Part shown: one piece after another, positions 25,318-32,690 of the stretch
Position numbering within the stretch: position 1 is the first letter of the stretch
Layout: every line of letters starts with the position of its first letter
DNA from: a virus
Reading direction: 5' to 3' (one strand)
DNA: 45,802 nucleotides
IMG/VR virus record: IMGVR_UViG_3300026484_000025
Span: 1 to 45,802 of that record
Made by a program: the position numbers and the translations under genes
The notes under the pieces: generated by a model
Told to the model about the DNA's origin: nothing
What the model saw: only the letters and a program-made list of their open reading frames with translations
Databases searched by the model: none

Positions 25318-26038
25318 TACTAAACCCTTTTCCACATTTCTCTTCAGGTATTACATAGTGTGTACAAGCATCTTGATAGCTACAGTAGTTACATAACCAA
25401 TCAGGGCAGTCTTTCTCAGGCTGCTCAGGCTGTTTAGTCACAGACAGCTTTCCTTTGATGTATGTATCAATAGTAGAAACAGGCATTAGGTCCAGCCATA
25501 CTTCATTATACTCTGGATAAGCTGCATATGAAGCATGTCCAGGTGTGAATAAATAAATAACTCCTTTATCTTCAATATCAAATAATCCTTCAAACAACCA
25601 TCTGTAGATACTCATCTGCAACTGTTCTTTCTCTTGTTCTGGTTTAGGGTTAGGGTTAGCTTTAGTTCCTATACCTAAGAACTTCTTAGTAGGATAGTCT
25701 CCTTTAAGTTTAACATCTCCTAGTCTCCACTTATTTACAGAGTATCTCCATCTAAGCTCATCACAAGTGCCCCCAATTCTGGTACCATCCTTAAGTGTTC
25801 TGACCCAACTAAATTCTTTAACTACACCATCTTCATCTTGGTCCTCAATTACTTTATGTAGTGCTGAGCCTAAGAATGATTTGAAGCCTACTGTCTTTTC
25901 TTCTTTGTCTTCTTCATATACTGTATTAGCTTTAGCCCATAACTGTGCTGCACTCATAGTTAAATCTGTAACTGAGTAGTCACAATCTTTAGGTCTATAC
26001 ATTGACTTCAACCATCCTTGCTGTATTTTAGTTCCCAT
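25307..26038 (-). CDS. PD-(D/E)XK nuclease, RecB/Cas4-like exonuclease
   Basis: A 243-residue protein. A central block has GTCDELRWR... then LGDVKLKGDY (the D...ExK-like catalytic strand) and QMSIYRWLFEG (the QxxxY motif of the RecB-family nucleases). The C-terminus has a Cys cluster (CPDWLCNYCSYQDAC), as in Fe-S-bearing Cas4/AddB-type domains. In T7 the gp6 exonuclease degrades host DNA and processes recombination ends; this enzyme probably replaces it. It lies between a 42-residue frame and nrdA. Confidence 0.78.
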   Translation of the reverse strand: MGTKIQQGWLKSMYRPKDCDYSVTDLTMSAAQLWAKANTVYEEDKEEKTVGFKSFLGSALHKVIEDQDEDGVVKEFSWVRTLKDGTRIGGTCDELRWRYSVNKWRLGDVKLKGDYPTKKFLGIGTKANPNPKPEQEKEQLQMSIYRWLFEGLFDIEDKGVIYLFTPGHASYAAYPEYNEVWLDLMPVSTIDTYIKGKLSVTKQPEQPEKDCPDWLCNYCSYQDACTHYVIPEEKCGKGFSNEG

Positions 26039-26156
26039 TCTTCATCTTCTCCTTATACCATTTCCATATAGTATCATCATCTGCATACCAACCATTACTA
26101 TCAAACCATTCTATTCTCATCTCAGGAGTTACCATATAACCAGCCTCATTACTCAT
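26028..26156 (-). CDS. 42-residue hypothetical protein
   Basis: The frame starts at ATG 26156, overlapping the stop of the DUF3310 gene, and ends at TAA 26028, overlapping the exonuclease start. The peptide is MSNEAGYMVTPEMRIEWF..., rich in Trp and Asp, ending KEKMKNGN. The exonuclease ribosome site (GGAGAAG) is inside it. Continuous overlaps on both sides support it. No family recognised. Confidence 0.5.
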   Translation of the reverse strand: MSNEAGYMVTPEMRIEWFDSNGWYADDDTIWKWYKEKMKNGN

Positions 26157-26439
26157 CAGTCATCATCTCCAATTCAAATTTTATATAGTCTATAGCCTTA
26201 AGTAGGTCTTTCTTTTTAGTTCCTTTATAGTCTGCTCTAGTAACATACTTAACTACATTGCCTAAGTTAAAGTTTAGTTCCTGTGAGTTAATAAAATCTA
26301 CTGGCTGTATTCCTCCTTTAGTATAGTGAGGTACAGTAGGTCTAGTCATTTCTTTAGTTCCTGTCCCTGTGTAGTACCCACTATCATCAAACATCATATA
26401 TAGCTGTCCTTCTTTAGCTACTCTGTATTCATTATCCAT
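26149..26439 (-). CDS. DUF3310 (nucleotide-kinase-like accessory) protein
   Basis: A 96-residue protein with the DUF3310 pattern: HYTKGGIQPVDFIN, then LGNVVKYVTRADYKGTKKKDLLKAIDYIKFEL. Phages use this domain alone or fused to T7 gp1.7-like nucleotide kinases. It adjoins ThyX with a one-base overlap, consistent with thymidylate metabolism. Precise activity of the stand-alone form is not established. Confidence 0.8.
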   Translation of the reverse strand: MDNEYRVAKEGQLYMMFDDSGYYTGTGTKEMTRPTVPHYTKGGIQPVDFINSQELNFNLGNVVKYVTRADYKGTKKKDLLKAIDYIKFELEMMTDE

Positions 26440-27017
26440 TAGTCTCTCTCCTTTACAAATTCTTCCAGCATAAACTTATGAGTATCTGGTATACTCTCAA
26501 ATATTTTATAAGCTAAACTTCTAATCTCCCACAAGGCTGTCTTGTCTGTTCTTAAACTGAGGAAATTCTGTAGGCTCCTCATATTAATAGTCCATACTAA
26601 GCTAGTCTTGTATGCTTCTGGTAACATATACTTAACTATATCATTACTAGTGCCTCTAGTAAGTTCATCCTTTACCAGACCTAGCTGTGTATGGTTCCTT
26701 CTATCTACCATCTCATTACCTGTATCTACTAAGAACTCAAGCATATTCTTTGATGTCTTAAGTTCCTTTAGTGTATACCTAGTAGACTTGACTGATAGAC
26801 TTGCATGTCTATGTCTAGCTAACTCTTGTAAGAGAGCCCTAGATACACCATCAATATCAAAGGTGTAATTTACATGTTCTAATGTACTAGCATGCTTAAA
26901 CTTGTTACCAACCCTATACATTCTATCCTCTGGTTTATCTGTAGTCTTATCCCAGCACTTTGAGATTGCTCTATCAGCTAACTCAAGAGGTGTATTATGT
27001 AACAGACTAACCTTCAT
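26439..27017 (-). CDS. thyX: FAD-dependent thymidylate synthase ThyX
   Basis: A 192-residue protein with the ThyX signature RHR-x(7)-S: RHRHASLSVKSTRY near residue 67. The usual Glu of the motif is replaced by Val/Ser, but RHR and the final S-x-RY are kept. C-terminal NMRSLQNFLSLRTDKTALWEIR is also typical. It methylates dUMP using FADH2 and methylene-tetrahydrofolate. It overlaps the MazG-like gene by 11 bases. Confidence 0.9.
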   Translation of the reverse strand: MKVSLLHNTPLELADRAISKCWDKTTDKPEDRMYRVGNKFKHASTLEHVNYTFDIDGVSRALLQELARHRHASLSVKSTRYTLKELKTSKNMLEFLVDTGNEMVDRRNHTQLGLVKDELTRGTSNDIVKYMLPEAYKTSLVWTINMRSLQNFLSLRTDKTALWEIRSLAYKIFESIPDTHKFMLEEFVKERD

Positions 27018-27363
27018 CTAAGATAAGTCCTATTAGTTCTTCAGGGCCTACAAAGTTAGCAGGCTTAGTTATCTTACCCGCAGCATTTTTAGTAGCAGAT
27101 TTGAGATTGTTTGCTGCTGTAATAGCTAACATAATATCATCAAACTTCTCCTTGTCTCCACCACATAGTTTATATAGTGCACCTGTTACCACTACTAGTA
27201 GGTCACCTAGTGCATCAGCTTGTCCCACTCTATTACCTACAGTACCAGCTTCCATATACTCTCCTAGTTCCTCATCAAGCATACTATACTCTAGGCTTGG
27301 GCTATACATTAAGTTATCTCTTGTCTCATTCCAATCTTGTACTTCATTAATCCAGTTACTCAT
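27007..27363 (-). CDS. MazG-like nucleotide pyrophosphohydrolase
   Basis: A 118-residue helical protein with DEELGEYMEA near residue 30 and QADALGDLLVVVTGAL near 48, giving the E-E-x-x-E and D-x-x-D metal sites of the MazG/PRA-PH superfamily. The end, AAGKITKPANFVGPE, matches phage members. Such enzymes hydrolyse (d)NTPs or alarmones during infection. It sits in the nucleotide-metabolism run upstream of ThyX. Confidence 0.75.
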   Translation of the reverse strand: MSNWINEVQDWNETRDNLMYSPSLEYSMLDEELGEYMEAGTVGNRVGQADALGDLLVVVTGALYKLCGGDKEKFDDIMLAITAANNLKSATKNAAGKITKPANFVGPEELIGLILDEG

Positions 27364-27364
27364 A

Positions 27365-27499
27365 TTATTTACTCTCCTTCTTTTCTTTTAGCTTAGTTAT
27401 GATTTCTTCAATCCTGTCATCTAGTGGTGTCTTAATCCCATACTTGTCTTTAAATACTTCTATTGCTGTATACAATAGTATTCCTGTTACTTCTTGCAT
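27365..27499 (-). CDS. 44-residue hypothetical protein
   Basis: The frame starts at ATG 27499 after GGGGGAAG and stops at TAA 27365, just before the MazG-like gene. The peptide (MQEVTGILLYTAIEVFKDKYG...) has a short hydrophobic helix, then a charged coiled-coil tail ending KEKKESK. Its last codons hold the ribosome site for the next gene. Unknown function. Confidence 0.55.
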   Translation of the reverse strand: MQEVTGILLYTAIEVFKDKYGIKTPLDDRIEEIITKLKEKKESK

Positions 27500-27500
27500 A

Positions 27501-28064
27501 CTACTTCCCCCTCTCATACCTCTTTAGGTATGCTACTGCTCTATTTAAATCAGATAGTGTATCTCCTAATATTCCTATAGCACCATTACAGGCTCTACAT
27601 AATACACCTCTAAATGCTTCTACCCCTGTTGTGCTGTGGTCATGGTCATAAACTAATTCTTTATCATCTCCACATATTTCACAACAATGTGATGTGCTCA
27701 TTAGCTGTGTGTATTCTTCGTAACTTACTCCATACCTTCTTTGTTTCTCTTTGCTTTTTCTCTCTGGTGTATCATCTAATCTTTTCTTACATGTAATACA
27801 CATATTTCTCTTACCATGTGTTGCTTCAGAGTGGTTCACAAACTCTTCTAAGTCCTCAAGTGTCTTAGCTTCTACCCCACAATATAAACATTTTCTGAGG
27901 TACTCACCACTTTCTCTTTTCTTTTTGTAAGTTCTTCTGCTCTTTTGGCAATCAAGGCATAGGTTTTTCTTACCATACTTTGAGTGCTTATCTGTTACAA
28001 AGTAAACTAAGTCACTATCTGTATGTGCTTCCTTACTGCAATATTTACATCTTCTAGTGTACAT
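27501..28064 (-). CDS. Endonuclease VII-type HNH protein after DNA polymerase
   Basis: A 187-residue protein with two N-terminal repeats of a zinc unit (CKYC...CLDC and CLYC...CITC, each followed by basic residues) and a C-terminal endonuclease VII core: CEICGDD, VYDHDHSTTGVEAFRGVLCRACN. Its ATG overlaps the polymerase stop by 11 bases. The repeat of the zinc unit suggests a two-finger DNA-binding arm. Likely a free-standing homing endonuclease using the polymerase locus; T7-like phages and relatives often carry such genes here. Confidence 0.82.
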   Translation of the reverse strand: MYTRRCKYCSKEAHTDSDLVYFVTDKHSKYGKKNLCLDCQKSRRTYKKKRESGEYLRKCLYCGVEAKTLEDLEEFVNHSEATHGKRNMCITCKKRLDDTPERKSKEKQRRYGVSYEEYTQLMSTSHCCEICGDDKELVYDHDHSTTGVEAFRGVLCRACNGAIGILGDTLSDLNRAVAYLKRYERGK

Positions 28065-29778
28065 CTTTCCATGTCCTCCCTTTCTGAGCCTCTGACTCTA
28101 TTATAGTCCTACTTCCTAATATATTACCAGCCTTTATTGAAGACTCCTCTAAGATTTTCATTAGTTTTTCCGAGTCTTCTTCACTACATTCAAACTCTAG
28201 CTCATCATGTGTCCAATTTATCTGCACTGCATCTACTCCTTCCTCCTGTATTCTTCTATCTACTTCAACCATCCATACCTTAGCAATGGATGCACCCATA
28301 TTCTGTAGCAGTGTATTAAGGGCAGAGTGTGGACTTCTTATGAAAAGTCTTCTACCTGTTATACTCTTAATCCATTTCTTCTTAGCTGCACTTTTAACAC
28401 CCTCTGTTAGTTGTCTGTAGCCTGGTGTGTTGTCTTCAAAGGCTGCTCTAAGTTTCTTACCTTCCTTAGTACCACCTCCTACTAGTGTGCCTATCTTAGC
28501 ATCACCAGCACCATACAGTGTAGAGTATGCGAATGTCTTTGCTATATCCCTAGTAGGAAGTCCAGCAGCTTCTTGGTTGGCTGTATGTATATCACCCTCT
28601 AATAATATCTTACTATATCTGCCTCCATCATATCTCGCCATGTAGTGTGCTAAACATCTAAGCTCTACACCACTAAGGTCTGCTGCTACTAATATCTTAT
28701 CATTAGGTACAGTAAATAGTTCTCTAGCTTCTGCTCCTTTGTAGGCTCGCACACTAGGTACTTGACTCATATTAGGTCTAGATGATGAGGCCCTTCCTGT
28801 AACAGTACCTAATATATCATTCTGTCCGTGCAATCTACCATCCTCTCTAACAAGTTTGAGCCATGCAAGGTTACCCTCTGCTAGTTGTCCCAATAACTTG
28901 TTTACTTCTAGGTAATGGAGTAGTGGTGTTAAGAACTCCTCCGCACCAAACATTAACTGTAGTGTGTCTGCATCTGTCTTAGGGTTGCCTTTATCTGTTA
29001 ATAACCATTTCTGTTTACCTAGAACTCTCTCAACCCACCATACCACATGATTACCAGAGCCAGGGTTAAAAGTCCTAAGTTTAATAGGTTGATGCGGACC
29101 AACTGTTGATACACCCATCCTCCTGAAAGGTCTCTTAGGTGTCTTAACCTTACCATCAGGCAAGAACTTAGGCTTAAAGGTCTCGAACAGAGCAGCTTCA
29201 GCCACCTCTTTCTCTTCAACCAACTCAATATGTAATGCTCTTGCTTTCTCTTCATCAAACTTCCATCCTCTCATGTATTGTTTTGTTACTATCTTTTGTA
29301 CATCTTGCTCAAGTTGTAGTGCTGTCTCAGGAAGCCAAGTAGTCTTTCTTTTGAGGTGTGTATAGAGTTTCTTCGTGACTTGTACATCCCTTTTACAGTA
29401 CTCTTCCATCTCTTTTGTGTACTTGCTCCAATCATCATACTTTCCTTTCTTGTATCCTAGTCTTTCTCCATAACTATCTAAGCTGTGTGACCATCCCTTA
29501 TCCTTATCATAGTATGCTAATTTAGCCAGTATTAATGTATCTACTACTGGTACAGCTAATCTTATTCCTGTTAGCTTATCTAGTACAGGTAAATCATAAC
29601 CAATAATATTATGTCCTACTAATAATGTAGCACAAGATAAATCATAAACTAATTCTGTAGGGTCATAGTATACCTTCTCCTCTTTAGTTTCTATACAGTA
29701 AGTAACTCCTACCCAAAACTTAGTTACATCAAGTAGTAAGTTGTCTGTTTCTATATCAAAAATCAGGCTCTTGCTCAT
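28054..29778 (-). CDS. Family A DNA polymerase, T7 gp5-like
   Basis: A 574-residue polymerase. The 3'-5' exonuclease domain begins with DIETDNLL (residue 8) and has HNIIGYDLPVLDKL. Polymerase motif A is DLSGVELRCLAHYMA (about 366), motif B DIAKTFAYSTLYGAG (about 414) and motif C HDELEF (about 523). T7 gp5 has 704 residues; the chain here is some 130 shorter, so the thioredoxin-binding insert is probably absent. It overlaps the primase-helicase gene by 23 bases. Confidence 0.95.
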   Translation of the reverse strand: MSKSLIFDIETDNLLLDVTKFWVGVTYCIETKEEKVYYDPTELVYDLSCATLLVGHNIIGYDLPVLDKLTGIRLAVPVVDTLILAKLAYYDKDKGWSHSLDSYGERLGYKKGKYDDWSKYTKEMEEYCKRDVQVTKKLYTHLKRKTTWLPETALQLEQDVQKIVTKQYMRGWKFDEEKARALHIELVEEKEVAEAALFETFKPKFLPDGKVKTPKRPFRRMGVSTVGPHQPIKLRTFNPGSGNHVVWWVERVLGKQKWLLTDKGNPKTDADTLQLMFGAEEFLTPLLHYLEVNKLLGQLAEGNLAWLKLVREDGRLHGQNDILGTVTGRASSSRPNMSQVPSVRAYKGAEARELFTVPNDKILVAADLSGVELRCLAHYMARYDGGRYSKILLEGDIHTANQEAAGLPTRDIAKTFAYSTLYGAGDAKIGTLVGGGTKEGKKLRAAFEDNTPGYRQLTEGVKSAAKKKWIKSITGRRLFIRSPHSALNTLLQNMGASIAKVWMVEVDRRIQEEGVDAVQINWTHDELEFECSEEDSEKLMKILEESSIKAGNILGSRTIIESEAQKGRTWKDVH

Positions 29779-31369
29779 CTATAAATCCTCCTTCTTCTGG
29801 GGCCTCATCTGGCATAAGTCTGCCTATATCAGCATAGTACTTAGCATGACCTAGTATACCTACCTTCTCACCTTCTTCTCTATCCTTAAGACATCTAATT
29901 ATCCTCTCATTACTATGTTCCTCATCCTGTTGATTACCTTCTAGTCCTATGACCTTATCAGAGAGCTGTGCAATGCTACCAGAGCCTCTTAAATGACTAA
30001 GGGATACTTGTACACCATCTTCATGTCCTTTGTCCCCTGATGGTCTCTTAAGATGGCTCACTAGTATCATACCAACACCTGTCTCTTCTACTAGACTTCT
30101 TAACTTAGTCATAAGTACATCTATTACTCTTCTTTCATTATCTCCCATATCCTCCAGACCTGATACCACAATAGAAATATGGTCCAAGATAATAATATCA
30201 CACCCAGCCCCCACTGCCAAATACCTAAGCTTAGATAGAAGGGAGTCACTATCAAGAGAGCCAAAATGATTATAAAGGTACAACCTATCAGTACCAATGA
30301 CTTTCTCATATGCCTCTTTAATTTTTGTAACATTTTTAGGTTCCTCCTTATACTCTGCCCATTTCTTCTTACCTACTATACTCTCATTAAGTGTAATACC
30401 TAAGTAAGCTCTCTTTGATACACTATTATTCTCTTCTAGTGCTACATGTCCTACTGTTAGTCCTTTTTCTGTCAGTAAATGGTGTCCAATCTCTCTAACT
30501 ATAGTACTCTTACCCATACCTGAGCCTGATACAAAGGTAGTCATTGCCCCTTTTGCAATATCTAGGTCAGTAAATGGTGTAGCAAATACCTCATCACTAG
30601 AACTATCTTCCATTAAGGCATCAAATCCTCCCTCATTAGCATTAACTATACCTGCAGGAGTGTATTTCTTTGTCTCATAGTAGTGTTTTAGCACTCCTGC
30701 CTTACCTAAATTAACTAATACATCATTAGCATCCTTATATTCACTAGACTGTACTGTGTATACCTTACCTGGTGGGAATAAACTACTTACTTCTTGTACT
30801 GCTTTCCTTCCTGGGTCATCATTATCAAACCAAATTACTACTTCATCAAAGGTATTTAGGTATTCTATATGCTTAGATAGGTCTTTCTTAGCTGTTGCTG
30901 CACCATTACTGATACTTATTACAGGATATTTGCCTCCTAAAGCTTCAGCTATACTCATTGCATCTATTTCACCCTCAGTAATAGTAATTCTCTTACCTCC
31001 TGACCTCCATAAGTGCATACCAAATGGTATTGAAGCCTTAGCATTGCCTTTCCAACTGAATGTTTTATCTTTAAATCTACTCTTCTGAGCTATAATCTTG
31101 CCATCTTTGTTATACATATTAGCAATATGTTCACCACTAGGTCCTCTATAGTATCCAAATTGCTTGAATACATCAGGACTTATACCTCTTACCTTACTTT
31201 TTATCTCTTCAACCTGTTTTAAGGTTTCATCTTTAAACTCTTCCATTGGAGCTGTATCTCCTTCTGCTTTCCAAGTCTTCTCACATACAAAACAATGCAT
31301 GAGACCTGTATCTTCATAATATTCTGCTCCATCACTACTATCACAGTAGCTACAAGGTAGGGAGGCCAT
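29756..31369 (-). CDS. Primase-helicase, T7 gp4-like
   Basis: A 537-residue bifunctional protein. The N-terminal zinc-binding domain has CSYC...CFVC (residues 6-29). TOPRIM follows with TEGEIDAMSIAEAL (about 130) and VVIWFDNDDPGRKA. The C-terminal RecA-like helicase has Walker A GSGMGKST (about 284), Walker B IIILDH, and the SHLKRP motif near 420. The acidic C-terminus (EEGGFIDEQEPDF) ends in Phe, as in T7 gp4, where it contacts the polymerase. It couples primer synthesis to fork unwinding. Confidence 0.95.
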   Translation of the reverse strand: MASLPCSYCDSSDGAEYYEDTGLMHCFVCEKTWKAEGDTAPMEEFKDETLKQVEEIKSKVRGISPDVFKQFGYYRGPSGEHIANMYNKDGKIIAQKSRFKDKTFSWKGNAKASIPFGMHLWRSGGKRITITEGEIDAMSIAEALGGKYPVISISNGAATAKKDLSKHIEYLNTFDEVVIWFDNDDPGRKAVQEVSSLFPPGKVYTVQSSEYKDANDVLVNLGKAGVLKHYYETKKYTPAGIVNANEGGFDALMEDSSSDEVFATPFTDLDIAKGAMTTFVSGSGMGKSTIVREIGHHLLTEKGLTVGHVALEENNSVSKRAYLGITLNESIVGKKKWAEYKEEPKNVTKIKEAYEKVIGTDRLYLYNHFGSLDSDSLLSKLRYLAVGAGCDIIILDHISIVVSGLEDMGDNERRVIDVLMTKLRSLVEETGVGMILVSHLKRPSGDKGHEDGVQVSLSHLRGSGSIAQLSDKVIGLEGNQQDEEHSNERIIRCLKDREEGEKVGILGHAKYYADIGRLMPDEAPEEGGFIDEQEPDF

Positions 31370-31767
31370 TATCCTACCTCCTTAACAAGACATTCTACAT
31401 ATCCTCTACCTTTTGGATCTTGCCCTCCATATTTAAACTCAACTCTCTTTAAAAAGTGATAGTTATCATCCTCAATGACACCACAACTCACTAAGGAGTC
31501 ACAGAAGTACTTATCTACCATTGATAGTACATTACTGATGTCTCTTCTTAGTTTGTTAGGTAAGTAAAGTGTATATTCCACTTCTATCTGTTTAAACTTC
31601 ATATCTGTTGGTATGAGAGGTTCAGCTAACCTATGATACTCCTTCTTTACATTGTTCATCAAGAAACCTACCTTATTCCTATATATATTTAGATTAATAT
31701 AGTACTTTTTCTTCTTCCTTATGCCGATTTCAACTGCTATAGGAAGATTTACTGTAAATTCCCTCAT
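31369..31767 (-). CDS. RusA-like Holliday-junction resolvase
   Basis: A 132-residue protein with the RusA layout: YTLYLPNKLRRDISNVLSMVDKYFCDSLVSCGVIEDDNYH contains the spaced Asp residues (RRDISN, DK, EDD) that bind Mg2+. In T7 this step is done by endonuclease I (gp3); here a RusA enzyme seems to take its place in resolving branched replication intermediates before packaging. It overlaps the primase-helicase start by one base. Confidence 0.78.
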   Translation of the reverse strand: MREFTVNLPIAVEIGIRKKKKYYINLNIYRNKVGFLMNNVKKEYHRLAEPLIPTDMKFKQIEVEYTLYLPNKLRRDISNVLSMVDKYFCDSLVSCGVIEDDNYHFLKRVEFKYGGQDPKGRGYVECLVKEVG

Positions 31768-31843
31768 TCTTACTCTCTCCTTAAATTTTTACACTGTTTC
31801 TCGGTTCCAGAGACCCTATTTCTAAGGTCTAGTAGGCCATTAG
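31768..31843 (-). other. Short intergenic stretch with a possible hairpin
   Basis: Between SSB and the resolvase the minus strand has AGACCT-TAGAAAT-AGGGTCT, a five- to six-pair stem. The AAGGAGAG ribosome site of the resolvase follows. It may be an mRNA processing or partial termination site. No open frame is seen. Confidence 0.35.
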
Positions 31844-32419
31844 TTAGAAGTCTTCACTAGTATTCTCTGCATCTGTATCAAAAGGTGTCTTATCTGTCTC
31901 ATCGCCAAATCCTCTATCCCCTGCTGTATACTCTACTAATTTGATAACCTGGATAGCATAAAATTTATATGAGATACCTACCATCTTAGTGCTTCCCATA
32001 TAGTATGGAGCAATACGGTATTTAAGCTTAACTACACTGCCATTACCTACTAACTTATCCCAATCTTCTATTTTGTTTCCTCCTGCATCATAGATATCAA
32101 TATGATTATCTTCTCCTTGATAGTTCTTCTCAGGGAGTTTAAATCCTAGGAATTGTTTACCATCATTATCAGTCTTGAATAAAGGAGCAAGTTCATACTT
32201 CTTCCCTAACTCCTCCACTTCTTTCGCAGCACTTTTCTGCATGGACTCCAACTCTTCTTTAAGTTCAGCCACTTGGTCACCATACAAACTAATTGAATAG
32301 TTACCATAATCATCTACTTCTAGTACCTTTGCCCATTTAGCCTCTCCTTTTACATATCCAAACTGTGCTTCACTTCCTTCTTCTGTGAATGTTACTTTAC
32401 CTTTTACTATAGTTGCCAT
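31844..32419 (-). CDS. Single-stranded DNA-binding protein, T7 gp2.5-like
   Basis: A 191-residue protein starting MATIVKGKVTF. The core has KVLEVDDYGNYSISLYG and a KYRIAPYYMG strand, consistent with an OB-fold. The C-terminal tail is acidic and ends in Phe (TDAENTSEDF), the feature by which gp2.5 contacts polymerase and helicase. I take ATG 32419, which has AGAGGAG just upstream, rather than an upstream ATG at 32458 lying in the previous gene. The start overlaps the preceding stop (TAATG). Confidence 0.82.
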   Translation of the reverse strand: MATIVKGKVTFTEEGSEAQFGYVKGEAKWAKVLEVDDYGNYSISLYGDQVAELKEELESMQKSAAKEVEELGKKYELAPLFKTDNDGKQFLGFKLPEKNYQGEDNHIDIYDAGGNKIEDWDKLVGNGSVVKLKYRIAPYYMGSTKMVGISYKFYAIQVIKLVEYTAGDRGFGDETDKTPFDTDAENTSEDF

Positions 32420-32649
32420 TATATACTCTCCTCTTTTTCTTTTAAATCTTCTAGACAATCATTATAGGACTGTCCAACCATTTTAGCTAATCTATCAATA
32501 AGTAATATACTTAAATGATATGTATCCTCAGGGTCTAAATCAGCATATGTTATTACTAAACTACCCTCTGTCTCTTCTAGTACTAGTTTTACACCTTCTC
32601 GGGTGGATGAAGTATCTAGTCCTTCATCTACATCTATATATTCACTCAT
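32419..32649 (-). CDS. 76-residue acidic protein, first gene after middle promoter
   Basis: A small acidic protein (MSEYIDVDEGLDTSSTREGVKLVLEE in parts) ending in a charged helix. It starts about 20 bases after the promoter at 32665, with GAAAGGA as ribosome site, and overlaps the SSB gene. Unknown function. Acidic phage proteins in this location of T7-like genomes can be inhibitors of host enzymes, but no specific match is claimed. Confidence 0.6.
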   Translation of the reverse strand: MSEYIDVDEGLDTSSTREGVKLVLEETEGSLVITYADLDPEDTYHLSILLIDRLAKMVGQSYNDCLEDLKEKEESI

Positions 32650-32664
32650 AGCTTTTCCTTTCTC

Positions 32665-32690
32665 GGTATTAGTCGTAGACTTCCTGCATT
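32665..32690 (-). promoter_or_regulatory. Phage RNA polymerase promoter (replication genes)
   Basis: The minus strand reads AGGAAG then TCTACGACTAATACCGAGA, identical in its core to the copy at 22183. It overlaps the stop codon of the RNA polymerase gene and gives a leader of about 20 bases to the 76-residue gene and SSB. It would switch on replication genes once the polymerase is made. Confidence 0.8.

Noticed and set aside
32420-32458. ATG 32458 as the SSB start
   Set aside because: It adds a basic 13-residue leader overlapping the previous gene; ATG 32419 has AGAGGAG directly upstream.
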